Assembly (NCBI RefSeq): GCF_035590735.1 | Contig: NZ_CP141595.1 | Location: 1,521,001-1,585,000 of the forward strand | DNA: 64,000 nucleotides | DNA from: Rossellomorea aquimaris | Lineage (GTDB): Bacteria > Bacillota > Bacilli > Bacillales > Bacillaceae_B | Direction of reading: 5' to 3' | In this document: in pieces, positions 1 to 7,254 of the stretch | Layout of the letters: each line of letters begins with the position of its first letter | Position numbering within the stretch: the first letter of the stretch is position 1 | The notes under the pieces: generated by a model | Told to the model about the DNA's origin: nothing | Seen by the model: the letters and a program-made list of their open reading frames with translations, nothing else | Databases searched by the model: none | Made by a program: the position numbers and the translations under genes

Positions 1-169
1 GTTGGGATCGATTCTCATTATCTTGGCAAGCATGCCGACTGCTGCGAATACTACGATGTTTTCATTGCAGTTCAATACAGAACCTGATTTAGTGTCGACA
101 AGTACACTAGTCACTACACTTATAAGCATTGTGACGATCCCGATCATGTTGGCTCTTGTATCCTTATAG
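1..169 (+). CDS. AEC (auxin efflux carrier) family transporter, C-terminal fragment
   Basis: Only the last 55 codons lie in the window, in the frame starting at base 2, with TAG at 167-169. The peptide is hydrophobic. It carries a 'ASMPTAANT' stretch followed by a final membrane helix (VTTLISIVTIPIMLALVSL), which resembles the end of AEC-family permeases, where a conserved small-residue/proline/asparagine segment precedes the last helix. Members export organic acids or auxin-like compounds across the cytoplasmic membrane, but the substrate cannot be told from this fragment. It is followed at once by a terminator, so it is the last gene of its transcript. The call rests on a short segment. Confidence 0.6.
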   Translation, partial: LGSILIILASMPTAANTTMFSLQFNTEPDLVSTSTLVTTLISIVTIPIMLALVSL

Positions 170-175
170 AAGCGA

Positions 176-208
176 AGCTGCTTGAGATTTCTCAAGTAGC
201 TTTTTTTA
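176..208 (+). terminator. Rho-independent terminator after the AEC transporter
   Basis: The stem AGCTGCTTGAGA pairs with CTCAAGTAGCT across a short loop and is followed by a run of seven T. Confidence 0.85.
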
Positions 209-237
209 TAGAAGAAAGTAAGTGGAAGTCTCTCTTT

Positions 238-266
238 TTGACAACTGTCGTCGAATCTATTACTAT
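238..266 (+). promoter_or_regulatory. Sigma-A promoter of the YeeE/YedE gene
   Basis: TTGACA at 238-243, a 17-bp spacer, then TACTAT at 261-266. This is a near-consensus vegetative promoter 48 bp upstream of the start codon. The gene's ribosome binding site AAGGAGGA lies at about 300-307. Confidence 0.75.
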
Positions 267-313
267 TGTAAAATAAATTCCAACCAATTCAATCAGATTA
301 AGGAGGATTATTC

Positions 314-1564
314 ATGGCTGGCTATGTTCAACCGATTAATGAACAAAAGGGCCCGGAGAAAGCGAGTACCGAATTGAACCCGCCACAGACATCTTTAGTG
401 GCCGGCGGTTTAATCGTTACAGCGATTCTTGGCCTATATTTACTCTTTACACAAGACATTGCACAAACCGTGTTATTGGTTCTAGGGCTGCTATTAGGAT
501 ATACATTATTTCATGCACGATTCGGATTCACTTCTGCCTTCCGCAGAGTGATGTCTGTAGGGAACGGGCAGGCACTGCGGGCACATATGGTGATGCTTGC
601 CGTTGCTGTAACGCTGTTTGCTCCGATCCTTGCGACAGGGTACACATTCTTTGGGGCTGAAGCGGCAGGTTATGTATCGCCCGTAGGTATAAGTTTACTA
701 GTGGGTGCCTTCCTGTTTGGGATTGGCATGCAGCTTGGAGGAGGCTGTGCTTCAGGTACCCTTTACGCAATTGGCGGCGGTCGCTCCGTTATGTTTATCA
801 CTCTGCTATTCTTTATTGTCGGTGCCACAGTCGGAGCCTATCATCTTCCATTTTGGACAGAGGAAATGCCGTCCTTTAAACCTATTTCATTAGCGACCTC
901 TACCGGATTAGGTTATTTTGGGGCATGGCTCGTTTCGATTTTATTCTTTGGCTTCATTGCGTGGATCACACTGCGGGTGGAGAAGAAGAAAAACCCGCCA
1001 CGCATGGCGACACTTCCAACGACTAAAGGATGGAAACGGATTTTACGTGGATCTTGGCCACTTATCGCAGCTGCGATCGTGCTGGCTGTGTTAAATGCCC
1101 TCACTCTCATGACACGGGGGAATCCTTGGGGAATCACTTCTGCCTTTGCTCTATGGGGATCAAAGGTTGCCGGAATGTTCGGGGTCGACGTGGCAAGCTG
1201 GGGCTACTGGACAGGAGCCAATGCTGAAGCTCTTCAAGCATCGATCTTGGCTGATTCCACAACGGTATTAAACTTCGGTGTCATCCTTGGAGCATTTCTT
1301 GCATCTGCTGCAGGTGGCCTGTTCCGTTTTAATAAAGTAACGGGGAAAAATGCCATGGCGTCCGTCATTGGTGGACTGCTGATGGGATACGGTGCCCGTT
1401 TGGCATTCGGATGTAACATTGGTGCTTATTTCGGAGGGATTGCTTCCTTCAGTCTTCACGGTTATATCTGGGGGGTTCTTGCCCTTGGAGGTACGTTCCT
1501 GGCACTTTATCTTCGTCCGATGTTCGGATTGTCGGTGCCGAAACCGAAAGATACATTTTGCTAG
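314..1564 (+). CDS. YeeE/YedE family (sulfur-compound) membrane transporter
   Basis: 416 aa. It is a polytopic membrane protein with about ten hydrophobic segments. It shows the two repeated glycine-rich motifs typical of YeeE/YedE (DUF395) proteins: 'GMQLGGGCASGTLY' near residue 140, and 'GYGARLAFGCNIGAYFGG' near residue 360. Each contains the cysteine that in studied YeeE proteins helps pass thiosulfate. Known family members import thiosulfate or related sulfur/selenium compounds across the cytoplasmic membrane. This is the long two-repeat form. No TusA-like partner gene is adjacent, although many homologs are paired with one. The start is fixed by AAGGAGGA seven bases upstream. It is monocistronic, between its own promoter and terminator. 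The exact substrate is inferred from the family only. Confidence 0.85.
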   Translation: MAGYVQPINEQKGPEKASTELNPPQTSLVAGGLIVTAILGLYLLFTQDIAQTVLLVLGLLLGYTLFHARFGFTSAFRRVMSVGNGQALRAHMVMLAVAVTLFAPILATGYTFFGAEAAGYVSPVGISLLVGAFLFGIGMQLGGGCASGTLYAIGGGRSVMFITLLFFIVGATVGAYHLPFWTEEMPSFKPISLATSTGLGYFGAWLVSILFFGFIAWITLRVEKKKNPPRMATLPTTKGWKRILRGSWPLIAAAIVLAVLNALTLMTRGNPWGITSAFALWGSKVAGMFGVDVASWGYWTGANAEALQASILADSTTVLNFGVILGAFLASAAGGLFRFNKVTGKNAMASVIGGLLMGYGARLAFGCNIGAYFGGIASFSLHGYIWGVLALGGTFLALYLRPMFGLSVPKPKDTFC

Positions 1565-1580
1565 CTGGAAAGTTTGAAGG

Positions 1581-1614
1581 ATCCTGCATGTAGTTTCACA
1601 TGCAGGATTTTTTT
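1581..1614 (+). terminator. Terminator after the YeeE/YedE gene
   Basis: Perfect 11-bp stem (ATCCTGCATGT / ACATGCAGGAT), 6-base loop, then seven T. It sits between convergent genes. Confidence 0.9.
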
Positions 1615-1617
1615 GGA

Positions 1618-2175
1618 TTATTCACCGCCATAATAAATAACCATCTGGCACACAGTTGTCTCTCCTGAATCATTTACATATTCATGCCCGGAGTCAGCGG
1701 CAAAACGAATCGAACTTCCTTCTGTCAGCAGATAGGATTCTTCGCCAATCTTAAGGTCCATCTTCCCTGACAGCACCGTGATGTATTCCTCTACCCCCTT
1801 CGTATGTCCTTCATTCCGATACGAGCAGCCAGGTTTCATTTCAACCCGGTAGCTTTCCCATTTTTTTAGGGGATCGAAAGGGAAGATGGGATAAACGATG
1901 TAATTTCCGTTATCTTCAAGAACAGGCTGGACTTCTTGATAATGAATGATGGATACTTGATTGCTTGGCTTTTCAATCAGTGAAGAGAAGGATACCTTCA
2001 AGCCATTAGCGATCTTCCATAGAATCGCGACCGTCGGATTCGAATCACCACGTTCAATCTGACCGATCATCGCCTTGCTTACACCGGTGCGCTCTGCCAT
2101 CTGCTCAAGACTGAAGCCACGCTCTCTGCGGATTTTTCGTATATTATCACCAATTTGAATCGGGAAATTTTCCAT
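1618..2175 (-). CDS. XRE-family transcriptional regulator with C-terminal cupin domain
   Basis: 185 aa. The N-terminal helix-turn-helix (about residues 8-62) contains 'GFSLEQMAERTGVSKAMIG', a classic XRE recognition helix. The C-terminal part (about 85-185) is a small cupin, with 'EYITVLSGKMDLKIG' and a 'GHEYVNDSGE' strand that probably binds a small ligand. I start it at the ATG at 2175 because GAGGAG lies just upstream; the upstream in-frame ATG at 2232 has no ribosome site. It is divergent from azlCD, with about 100 bp between. This layout is typical of a local regulator of an amino-acid exporter, so azlCD is the likely target (inference). The ligand is unknown. Confidence 0.85.
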   Translation of the reverse strand: MENFPIQIGDNIRKIRRERGFSLEQMAERTGVSKAMIGQIERGDSNPTVAILWKIANGLKVSFSSLIEKPSNQVSIIHYQEVQPVLEDNGNYIVYPIFPFDPLKKWESYRVEMKPGCSYRNEGHTKGVEEYITVLSGKMDLKIGEESYLLTEGSSIRFAADSGHEYVNDSGETTVCQMVIYYGGE

Positions 2176-2188
2176 GCCAAAACTCCTC

Positions 2189-2217
2189 TTGTATACTATA
2201 GCGTCTATATGTATAAT
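2189..2217 (+). promoter_or_regulatory. Promoter of azlCD with an overlapping inverted repeat
   Basis: TTGTAT at 2189-2194, a 17-bp spacer, then TATAAT at 2212-2217. An interrupted inverted repeat fills the spacer: TATAC-TATAG at 2192-2201 against CTATA and GTATA at 2205-2215, with one bulged base. A dimeric regulator bound here would block RNA polymerase. The divergent XRE-cupin gene begins 14 bp to the left, so the same site could autoregulate it. The region is AT-rich, so the repeat may be fortuitous. Confidence 0.5.
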
Positions 2218-2277
2218 ATAATAAATTATCAAAAAATTAAAATAGTAAATTACTTCTATTATAAAGGATGTGAGAGG

Positions 2278-3000
2278 ATGGAGGCACTGCTTTCTACGAA
2301 AAAAGTGAGTGATTTTCGTCTGGGCCTTCAGGGAGGACTCAGCATTGCCATCGGATACATGCCTGTTGCGTTAACCTTTGGGTTGTTGGCACGGACAACC
2401 GGCCTCACTGTCACGGAAACGGTACTGATGAGCATGCTCGTGTTTGCAGGGGCTGCTCAATACATATCACTGAGTCTGATTGCGGTTGGTACTGGTATCA
2501 TTGAAATTATTCTTACAACGTTCATCGTAAACATCCGTCACTTCCTGATGTCGGCTTCTTTAAGTGAAAAGCTCGAGGAAGACCGTTTGTTTAAAAAGCT
2601 ATTTTATGCGTTTGGGATTACGGATGAAACCTTCACGGTCATCAGCGTCAAAGAGGGCAAGGTAAGAACGGGTTTTGCCTTCGGTGTGATGCTCATTTCA
2701 TACGGGAGCTGGGTCGTTAACTCTGGTGTAGGCTACTTCATCGGGGAAATCCTCCCCGAATTTCTACAAGCGAGCATGACGATTGCTCTTTACGCGATGT
2801 TTGTGGGACTCCTCGTGCCTTCCATGAAAAAAAGTGTAAAGGTCACGTTTTTAGCCGTAGTGGCCGGTGCATTGAATAGCATCCTTCTTTTCACGACGAC
2901 TCTTTCAAACGGCTGGTCGATTGTACTTGCTACCCTTGTTTCAGCTGTGATTGTTGAATTGGTGGTCATGATGAAGGGAGGAGGGAGAGCGAATGAATAG
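2278..3000 (+). CDS. azlC: AzlC-like branched-chain amino acid exporter, large subunit
   Basis: 240 aa inner-membrane protein. It contains the AzlC/YgaZ signature region 'GYMPVALTFGLLARTTGL' followed by 'FAGAAQYISLSLI' and 'NIRHFLMSASLS', where the N-x-RH-x-LM motif is diagnostic. AzlC works with the small AzlD to export branched-chain amino acids or toxic analogues (family knowledge). The start at 2278 is chosen because the protein begins there by family length and GGATGTGAG precedes it; the upstream in-frame ATG would lie inside the regulator's leader. It overlaps azlD by 8 bp, so the two are translationally coupled. In B. subtilis azlCD are linked to an Lrp-type regulator (azlB); here the neighbour is an XRE-cupin protein instead. 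Confidence 0.9.
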   Translation: MEALLSTKKVSDFRLGLQGGLSIAIGYMPVALTFGLLARTTGLTVTETVLMSMLVFAGAAQYISLSLIAVGTGIIEIILTTFIVNIRHFLMSASLSEKLEEDRLFKKLFYAFGITDETFTVISVKEGKVRTGFAFGVMLISYGSWVVNSGVGYFIGEILPEFLQASMTIALYAMFVGLLVPSMKKSVKVTFLAVVAGALNSILLFTTTLSNGWSIVLATLVSAVIVELVVMMKGGGRANE

Positions 3001-3304
3001 CGCGATAGTTTTGATGATCATCGGTATGGCGATTGTCACGTATATTCCCAGAATGCTTCCTTTCCTCGTATTCAAAGGGAAAGAACTGCCTCCATTCCTT
3101 CAAGGGGTATTAAAGAATGTTCCGTTCGCCGTATTGGGCGCTTTGATTTTTCCAAGCATCTTGTTGATTCAAGAGGGGAATCTTATGTTTGGAGTCGTCG
3201 GGACGGCAGCTGCATTTGTCATTGCCTTTCTGGGTGCCAACGTCATCCTTGTGGTGGTCGGGGCGATTTCTGTTCTGTCTTTGTATTCGGTATTCTTGAT
3301 GTAA
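2993..3304 (+). CDS. azlD: AzlD-like branched-chain amino acid exporter, small subunit
   Basis: 103 aa with four predicted membrane helices. It carries the AzlD hallmark 'TYIPRMLPFLVF' near residue 16 and 'FLQGVLKNVPFAVLGAL' after it. It is the small partner of AzlC in the two-subunit exporter. The ATG sits inside the end of azlC (8-bp overlap) with AGGGAGGAGGG-like ribosome-binding sequence upstream. A terminator starts right after the stop codon, closing a two-gene operon. Confidence 0.9.
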   Translation: MNSAIVLMIIGMAIVTYIPRMLPFLVFKGKELPPFLQGVLKNVPFAVLGALIFPSILLIQEGNLMFGVVGTAAAFVIAFLGANVILVVVGAISVLSLYSVFLM

Positions 3305-3331
3305 GCCGCGATTCGGGTCGTGGCTTTTTTT
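3305..3331 (+). terminator. Terminator of azlCD
   Basis: GCCGCGA / TCGTGGC stem (one G-T pair), then seven T, directly after the azlD stop. Confidence 0.85.
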
Positions 3332-3403
3332 GTTGGATGGAAAGGAGCGGAGTGATGCTCAGGTATGTCGAATGTTGAAGAATGGGAGGTAATATTTTAT
3401 TGT

Positions 3404-3450
3404 GGCAGATATAATGAAAATACGGCACATAATTTTATAATATGGCACGT
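3404..3450. repeat. Short 20-bp-phased intergenic repeat (three GGCA units)
   Basis: GGCA tetrads begin at 3404, 3424 and 3444, exactly 20 bp apart. Each is followed by AT-rich sequence (GATATAATGA.., CATAATTTTA.., then CG). The rest of the 3332-3575 gap holds no convincing gene. Similar 20-21-bp phased arrays occur at 9916 and 49426. Confidence 0.45.
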
Positions 3451-3575
3451 GTATCCCCAGAGGGCATATAAACGATTTTCCACATCAACCCCGGCACTTT
3501 CACTGGCTTGGGTTTAGGTTCTAAATCTTTGGACAGGGTATTACATATAGTAAAGAAGACGAGAAAGGGGGAAGT

Positions 3576-4850
3576 ATGTTGGCTAAAAAATGGGCACTTC
3601 GTTCAATACTGGCTTATTTGCTATTAGGCTTGTTTCTATATGTGTATTTATTCTTCTTGGCGGATTCTACTTTGCCTGACATGTACACAGGAAGCAGTGC
3701 AGATCCGGCCACCTTTATGAATGATAAAGAAATTATGCTGAGTGAGGATTTCTCAAAAATCAAGAACCTCCTGTTTTTCTTATCCACTCCTTATGAATGG
3801 TTGTTTTATTTCTTGATCCTGATTCTCGGGGTCTCACGTGTGTTTGAGAAATGGGCGAGGGGAACGGTGAAAAATGGTTTCCTGCAAACGGCCATTTATT
3901 TGTTCTGGTTATCGATTGCTTCGTTCCTGGCGATTTTTCCACTGCAGTACATTTCGTATAGCATTTCGAAGAGCTACAATATTTCAACCCAGACGTTCTC
4001 CATGTGGATGAAGGATGAGATCACGGATTTCTGGGTGAATTACCTCCTCATGTTCATCATCGTATCGGTGTTATATGGATTGATGAAACGATTCAGGCAG
4101 CGCTGGTGGCTAGCGGCCTGGGCATTGTCAGTACCCTTTACGATTTTCATGATGTTCGTGCAGCCGGTTTTGATCGACCCGCTATATAACGACTTCTATC
4201 CACTGAAGGATAAAGTATTAGAGGAACAAATCCTGACTCTTGCCGACAAGGCAAACATTCCAACGGACCACGTATTTGAAGTCGATATGTCGGAGAAAAC
4301 GAATTCACTCAATGCTTATGTAACCGGAGTCGGATCCAATTCACGAATCGTTCTTTGGGATACCACCCTTGAAAAATTAACGGACAGGGAAATCCTGTTT
4401 GTGATGGCCCATGAAATGGCTCACTATGTGGAAAAGCACATCTATATCGGCATTGCCATCTACCTGATCCTATCCTTCTTTGGATTATTCCTGACGGCTA
4501 AGCTGATGAGAGGCATCGTCGCCAATCATAAGGATGATATGAAAGTATCGAGGGTGTCGAACTTGAGCTCCTTACCTCTATTTTTAATGATCACGTCCAT
4601 GCTTCTGTTCACTGTCAGTCCCTTTAGCAACTGGATCTCACGCTACCAGGAAACGAGGGCTGATCGATATGCAATAGAAATGACGGCCGACAAAGAAGCC
4701 GCCATCTCATCTTTCCAAAAGTTATCGAAGGTGGGATTATCTCAGGTCAATCCGCCTTTACTTGTGAAGATTTTCCGTTACGGTCATCCGACGATGCTTG
4801 AACGACTTTCCATGTTGGAACAGTACGAAGCGGAGAAAAAAGAAGAATAA
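3576..4850 (+). CDS. M48-family membrane-embedded zinc metallopeptidase (Ste24/CAAX-protease type)
   Basis: 424 aa. Several transmembrane helices occupy residues 10-30, 65-85, 105-130, 155-170 and 180-200, followed by the catalytic region. The zinc motif HEMAH has H279, E280 and H283, and the downstream glutamate ligand is E359 in 'QETRADRYA'. Two helices lie between them (about 290-310 and 335-355). This is the Ste24-like layout, in which the enzyme cleaves peptides at the membrane. B. subtilis has a related gene (yhfN) in the equivalent arc. The start ATG at 3576 follows AAAGGGGG. It is monocistronic, with a terminator immediately after. Its in vivo substrates are not known. Confidence 0.88.
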   Translation: MLAKKWALRSILAYLLLGLFLYVYLFFLADSTLPDMYTGSSADPATFMNDKEIMLSEDFSKIKNLLFFLSTPYEWLFYFLILILGVSRVFEKWARGTVKNGFLQTAIYLFWLSIASFLAIFPLQYISYSISKSYNISTQTFSMWMKDEITDFWVNYLLMFIIVSVLYGLMKRFRQRWWLAAWALSVPFTIFMMFVQPVLIDPLYNDFYPLKDKVLEEQILTLADKANIPTDHVFEVDMSEKTNSLNAYVTGVGSNSRIVLWDTTLEKLTDREILFVMAHEMAHYVEKHIYIGIAIYLILSFFGLFLTAKLMRGIVANHKDDMKVSRVSNLSSLPLFLMITSMLLFTVSPFSNWISRYQETRADRYAIEMTADKEAAISSFQKLSKVGLSQVNPPLLVKIFRYGHPTMLERLSMLEQYEAEKKEE

Positions 4851-4895
4851 AGAGAAAAGGCCTTGTCTATAAAGTGACTTGGCCTTTTCTCTTTT
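4851..4895 (+). terminator. Terminator after the M48 peptidase
   Basis: Perfect 12-bp stem AGAGAAAAGGCC / GGCCTTTTCTCT followed by TTTT. Confidence 0.85.
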
Positions 4896-5063
4896 GGGGA
4901 TTATTATATTTGGAAAAGCACACAACATTATAACCCATGATAGTCAGTGTTCAACTAATTATTGGAAATTAAAAATTAACAATCACCTAATTATAACACT
5001 TATGGTAAAATTAGTAATAATTAAATAGTTTGAATTTTCGTTTTTATTGGAGGGCGGTAGGGC

Positions 5064-5384
5064 ATGGAAGTAATAATAAACCACAAATTTTTGATGCTGT
5101 TCAGTCGGTTTGCTTTTACTATGTTAGCGCTGTTAGGGTTGCCATTATTGAGTTATCTTGAAACAGGACGACCAATAATGGAATGGTCATTTATTATTGG
5201 AATATTAGTTACTCTGGTTATCATTTATGTAAACGGAGATGGTTTCTTCTACAGGCGGGGCCAGCATTTGATAAAAGAAAAAAAGAAAAAATTTTATCAT
5301 TCAATCTCTTTTTGGACAGCTTTTCTTTATACGATTGTAGCATCCTATTTAACGATTAAAGCTTATGGGAATTTTTTGTATTAG
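5064..5384 (+). CDS. Small membrane protein of unknown function (106 aa)
   Basis: I do not recognise the family. The protein has three hydrophobic segments: about residues 12-30, 40-57 and 82-100. A basic linker (RRGQHLIKEKKKKF) before the last helix suggests a cytoplasmic loop. Translation is well supported by GGAGGGCGG upstream of the ATG. The gene is AT-richer than its neighbours. It stands alone behind an AT-rich 170-bp leader and in front of a shared terminator, and faces a DUF421 gene. It is probably a real gene given the ribosome site, codon pattern and flanking terminators; its role is unknown. Confidence 0.7.
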   Translation: MEVIINHKFLMLFSRFAFTMLALLGLPLLSYLETGRPIMEWSFIIGILVTLVIIYVNGDGFFYRRGQHLIKEKKKKFYHSISFWTAFLYTIVASYLTIKAYGNFLY

Positions 5385-5402
5385 ATTCTTGAAGCGAGAA
5401 TA

Positions 5403-5446
5403 AAGAGAAAAGCCTTGTCCCTTTAGGGACTAGGCTTTTTCTCTTT
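5403..5446. terminator. Bidirectional terminator between the 106-aa gene and DUF421 gene
   Basis: AGAGAAAAGCC pairs with GGCTTTTTCTCT, with an inner stem GTCCC/GGGAC. The T-run serves the plus strand and the A-run serves the minus strand. The right arm is also the last codons of the DUF421 gene, whose TAG is at 5430-5432. Confidence 0.8.
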
Positions 5447-6098
5447 TACTGATAATCAGGTTCTTGGCTTTCTCTGTCATATAAGCGAAAATTACATCTT
5501 TGTGATGAAGTCCTGAGTTAGTTAGTTGAGTTTCCAGCCACTCTGTCGATTTTCCAAGAAGCTTCAGGTTCCGCGTTTGGATTTTACCATCCACAATCAC
5601 TGAAATCGGCAATCCCTCGTCATCGATTTTAAGGTTGAGATGCTGGACTGTAACAGGGGTGTTTTCCACCTTCGGAATGATGCTCACTTCACCGATCGGC
5701 TCGAGCATGGCATAATCCACATCTGAAATTTTGGGGTAACCTTGAGAGCGCAGAATGGAGGTTAATTGAATCAGCGAGATCTTGGATTTCTCCAAATTAT
5801 CCTCTAATATCTCCCCATTTTTAATCAGTAAGGTGGGTTCTCCCAAGAAGAAGCGATTCCCCCATTGACTTAGGGTCAGGAATGAGAACAGTACATGAAG
5901 CGCCACTAAAATGATGAGAGCCGCGATGGTTGGCCAGAATTTCGTGGAGATCAGTGGTTCAGAGGCCATGGTCCCAACGATAATAATCGCCACAAGATCA
6001 TAAGGGGTCATCTGTACAATTGTAGATTTTCCCATCAGTCGCATAGCGGCAATGGTCATTAAGTAGAGGACAAGTACTTTTATTAGCAGGATCATCAT
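5430..6098 (-). CDS. DUF421 (YetF/YdfR-type) membrane protein
   Basis: 222 aa. Three N-terminal helices (about 4-20, 35-52, 58-78) carry the DUF421 signature 'RLMGKSTIVQMTPYDLV' at 20-36. A cytoplasmic mixed alpha/beta domain follows, with 'GEPTLLIKNGEILEDNLEKS' and 'QLTSILRSQGY', typical of YetF-like proteins. Members are widespread in spore-formers. Some have been tied to the spore or vegetative membrane, but no biochemical role is firmly established. The ATG at 6098 has TTTGGAGCG upstream. It is monocistronic, and its last codons are part of the terminator hairpin shared with the convergent gene. Confidence 0.85.
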   Translation of the reverse strand: MMILLIKVLVLYLMTIAAMRLMGKSTIVQMTPYDLVAIIIVGTMASEPLISTKFWPTIAALIILVALHVLFSFLTLSQWGNRFFLGEPTLLIKNGEILEDNLEKSKISLIQLTSILRSQGYPKISDVDYAMLEPIGEVSIIPKVENTPVTVQHLNLKIDDEGLPISVIVDGKIQTRNLKLLGKSTEWLETQLTNSGLHHKDVIFAYMTEKAKNLIISKREKA

Positions 6099-6187
6099 AT
6101 TCGCTCCAAAGTGTATAGGTTAGCTATAGGGTACGCCATTCGAACTGAAGTCATGCATGAAATGAAGGGACCAAAGGCCCGTCCATT

Positions 6188-6226
6188 AAAAAAAGAATAG
6201 CTGACTCATGTATAGAGTCAGCTATT
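6188..6226 (-). terminator. Terminator of the IDEAL-domain gene
   Basis: 12-bp perfect stem (AATAGCTGACTC / GAGTCAGCTATT). Read on the minus strand it is followed by a T-run (A-run at 6188-6195 on the plus strand). Confidence 0.85.
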
Positions 6227-6231
6227 ATTTA

Positions 6232-6468
6232 TCATCCGTAGCTTAGGTTCAGGTCGTTTAATTCTTTTGATAATTTCATGAACAGAGGTTTATTTTTCTT
6301 ATCCAGGGCGGCGTCAATGTCTGTCAGGAGTTTTGTCTTGCGCGTCATCAGAATGCTTTCATGCAGCACCATGTCGATATAGATCTCCATCACACTTCTC
6401 TCAGCGGCTTTCTTACGGGTCATGGCAGAAGCTTTCATCATTTCGGTATAGGACTTTTTGTTTTCCAT
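6232..6468 (-). CDS. yhzC: IDEAL-domain protein (YhzC-like)
   Basis: 78 aa. The C-terminal half 'TDIDAALDKKNKPLFMKLSKEL' matches the IDEAL motif: I-D-x-A-L, then a phenylalanine, then LSxEL. This short helical module is found at the ends of many small Bacillus proteins and is thought to mediate protein interactions. The N-terminal half is basic and probably helical. It lies divergent from comK, as yhzC does in B. subtilis, which supports the orthology. The start ATG follows GGGGTGACC. No direct function is established, and a link to competence is only positional. Confidence 0.8.
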   Translation of the reverse strand: MENKKSYTEMMKASAMTRKKAAERSVMEIYIDMVLHESILMTRKTKLLTDIDAALDKKNKPLFMKLSKELNDLNLSYG

Positions 6469-6536
6469 ATACGGTCACCCCTGAATTCTTTTTATTAGTA
6501 TATGGGGTAAGTAGTGAAAATTCAACTAAAAAATTA

Positions 6537-6594
6537 AATATTCTGATAATTTTTTATCCTTAACGAAGTGACGTATAGTTAATTTCAGAATTTT
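6537..6594 (+). promoter_or_regulatory. Two CodY-box-like motifs upstream of comK
   Basis: AATATTCTGATAATT at 6537-6551 matches the CodY consensus AATTTTCWGAAAATT at 13 of 15 positions. A weaker one, TAATTTCAGAATTTT at 6580-6594, matches at 11 of 15. CodY represses comK in B. subtilis when nutrients are plentiful. I saw no exact ComK AT-box pair here. Confidence 0.55.
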
Positions 6595-6665
6595 TAAAAA
6601 TATGCGAGACAACCCTCGAAATTTATGGTATTATTTTGGTGGAAAATGTAAATGGAGGCGATGAA

Positions 6666-7235
6666 ATGAGAGAAAAATCTCGAATTATAGAAGAATATGA
6701 AGTGAATCCCCATACGATGATCATGCAGCCCATTGAGTACGGTGCCAGGACATTTACCAAAATCATAGAGGTAGATGACGTACTAATCTCCCCTTTTAAA
6801 CCGTTCGATATTTTAAAGAAGAGCTGTGAATTCTTTGGTTCCTCCTATGAAGGAAGAAAAGAAGGCACCAAAAGACTTACGGGTATCATCTACAAAGCTC
6901 CCATCATGGTGAATCCTCAGATGTCCATTTATCTATTCCCAACATCTTCTCCTGTCAAGCAAGAATGCGCCTGGATTTCCCATTCACATGTTCGCGGGTA
7001 TGAACGCTCGACAAATGGATCAACACGGGTCTTTCTTCAAAACAATGAGTCCTGCATGGTTCCCATTTCTTACAGTTCGTTTGAAAATCAAATGCTTCGT
7101 ACTTCTGACTTGCGTATCGCCTACACACAGCGTGTCGCAGAAATGGAAAGTAAATATAATACGAAGCTTCAAACCGAAATGAGTAATATCAAAACGTTTT
7201 ACCTTAATCGAAATATCAAAAAAAACGATGCGTGA
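6666..7235 (+). CDS. comK: ComK, competence master transcription factor
   Basis: 189 aa, close to the usual ~192. The sequence 'EYEVNPHTMIMQPIEYG' at the N-terminus is ComK-like, as are 'SPFKPFDILKKSCEFFGSSY' and 'ISHSHVRGYE'. Many features of the family are present, including the early conserved 'R-x-KGT-L' region (here EGTKRLTGI) and the 'KAPIM' turn. ComK activates late competence genes by binding AT-boxes, and its level is set by MecA/ClpCP and Rok/CodY in B. subtilis. The ATG at 6666 is chosen because GGAGGCGATGAA precedes it; an upstream GTG-like start would lie in its leader. Position between yhzC and yhjD matches B. subtilis. The stop codon is built into a terminator stem shared with yhjD. 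Uptake genes lie elsewhere, so natural competence is inferred, not shown. Confidence 0.93.
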   Translation: MREKSRIIEEYEVNPHTMIMQPIEYGARTFTKIIEVDDVLISPFKPFDILKKSCEFFGSSYEGRKEGTKRLTGIIYKAPIMVNPQMSIYLFPTSSPVKQECAWISHSHVRGYERSTNGSTRVFLQNNESCMVPISYSSFENQMLRTSDLRIAYTQRVAEMESKYNTKLQTEMSNIKTFYLNRNIKKNDA

Positions 7236-7254
7236 GATGAATCACGCTTCTTTT
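7220..7254. terminator. Bidirectional terminator formed by the stop codons of comK and yhjD
   Basis: GCGTGA (7230-7235) pairs with TCACGC (7242-7247) across a 6-base loop. A-rich and T-rich flanks lie on both sides. The TGA of comK and the TGA of convergent yhjD (7242-7244) both lie inside the stem. Confidence 0.8.

Noticed and set aside
6537..6665. ComK AT-boxes (AAAA-N5-TTTT) for comK autoregulation
   Set aside because: No exact pair with proper spacing was found in the leader, though AT-rich matches are abundant.
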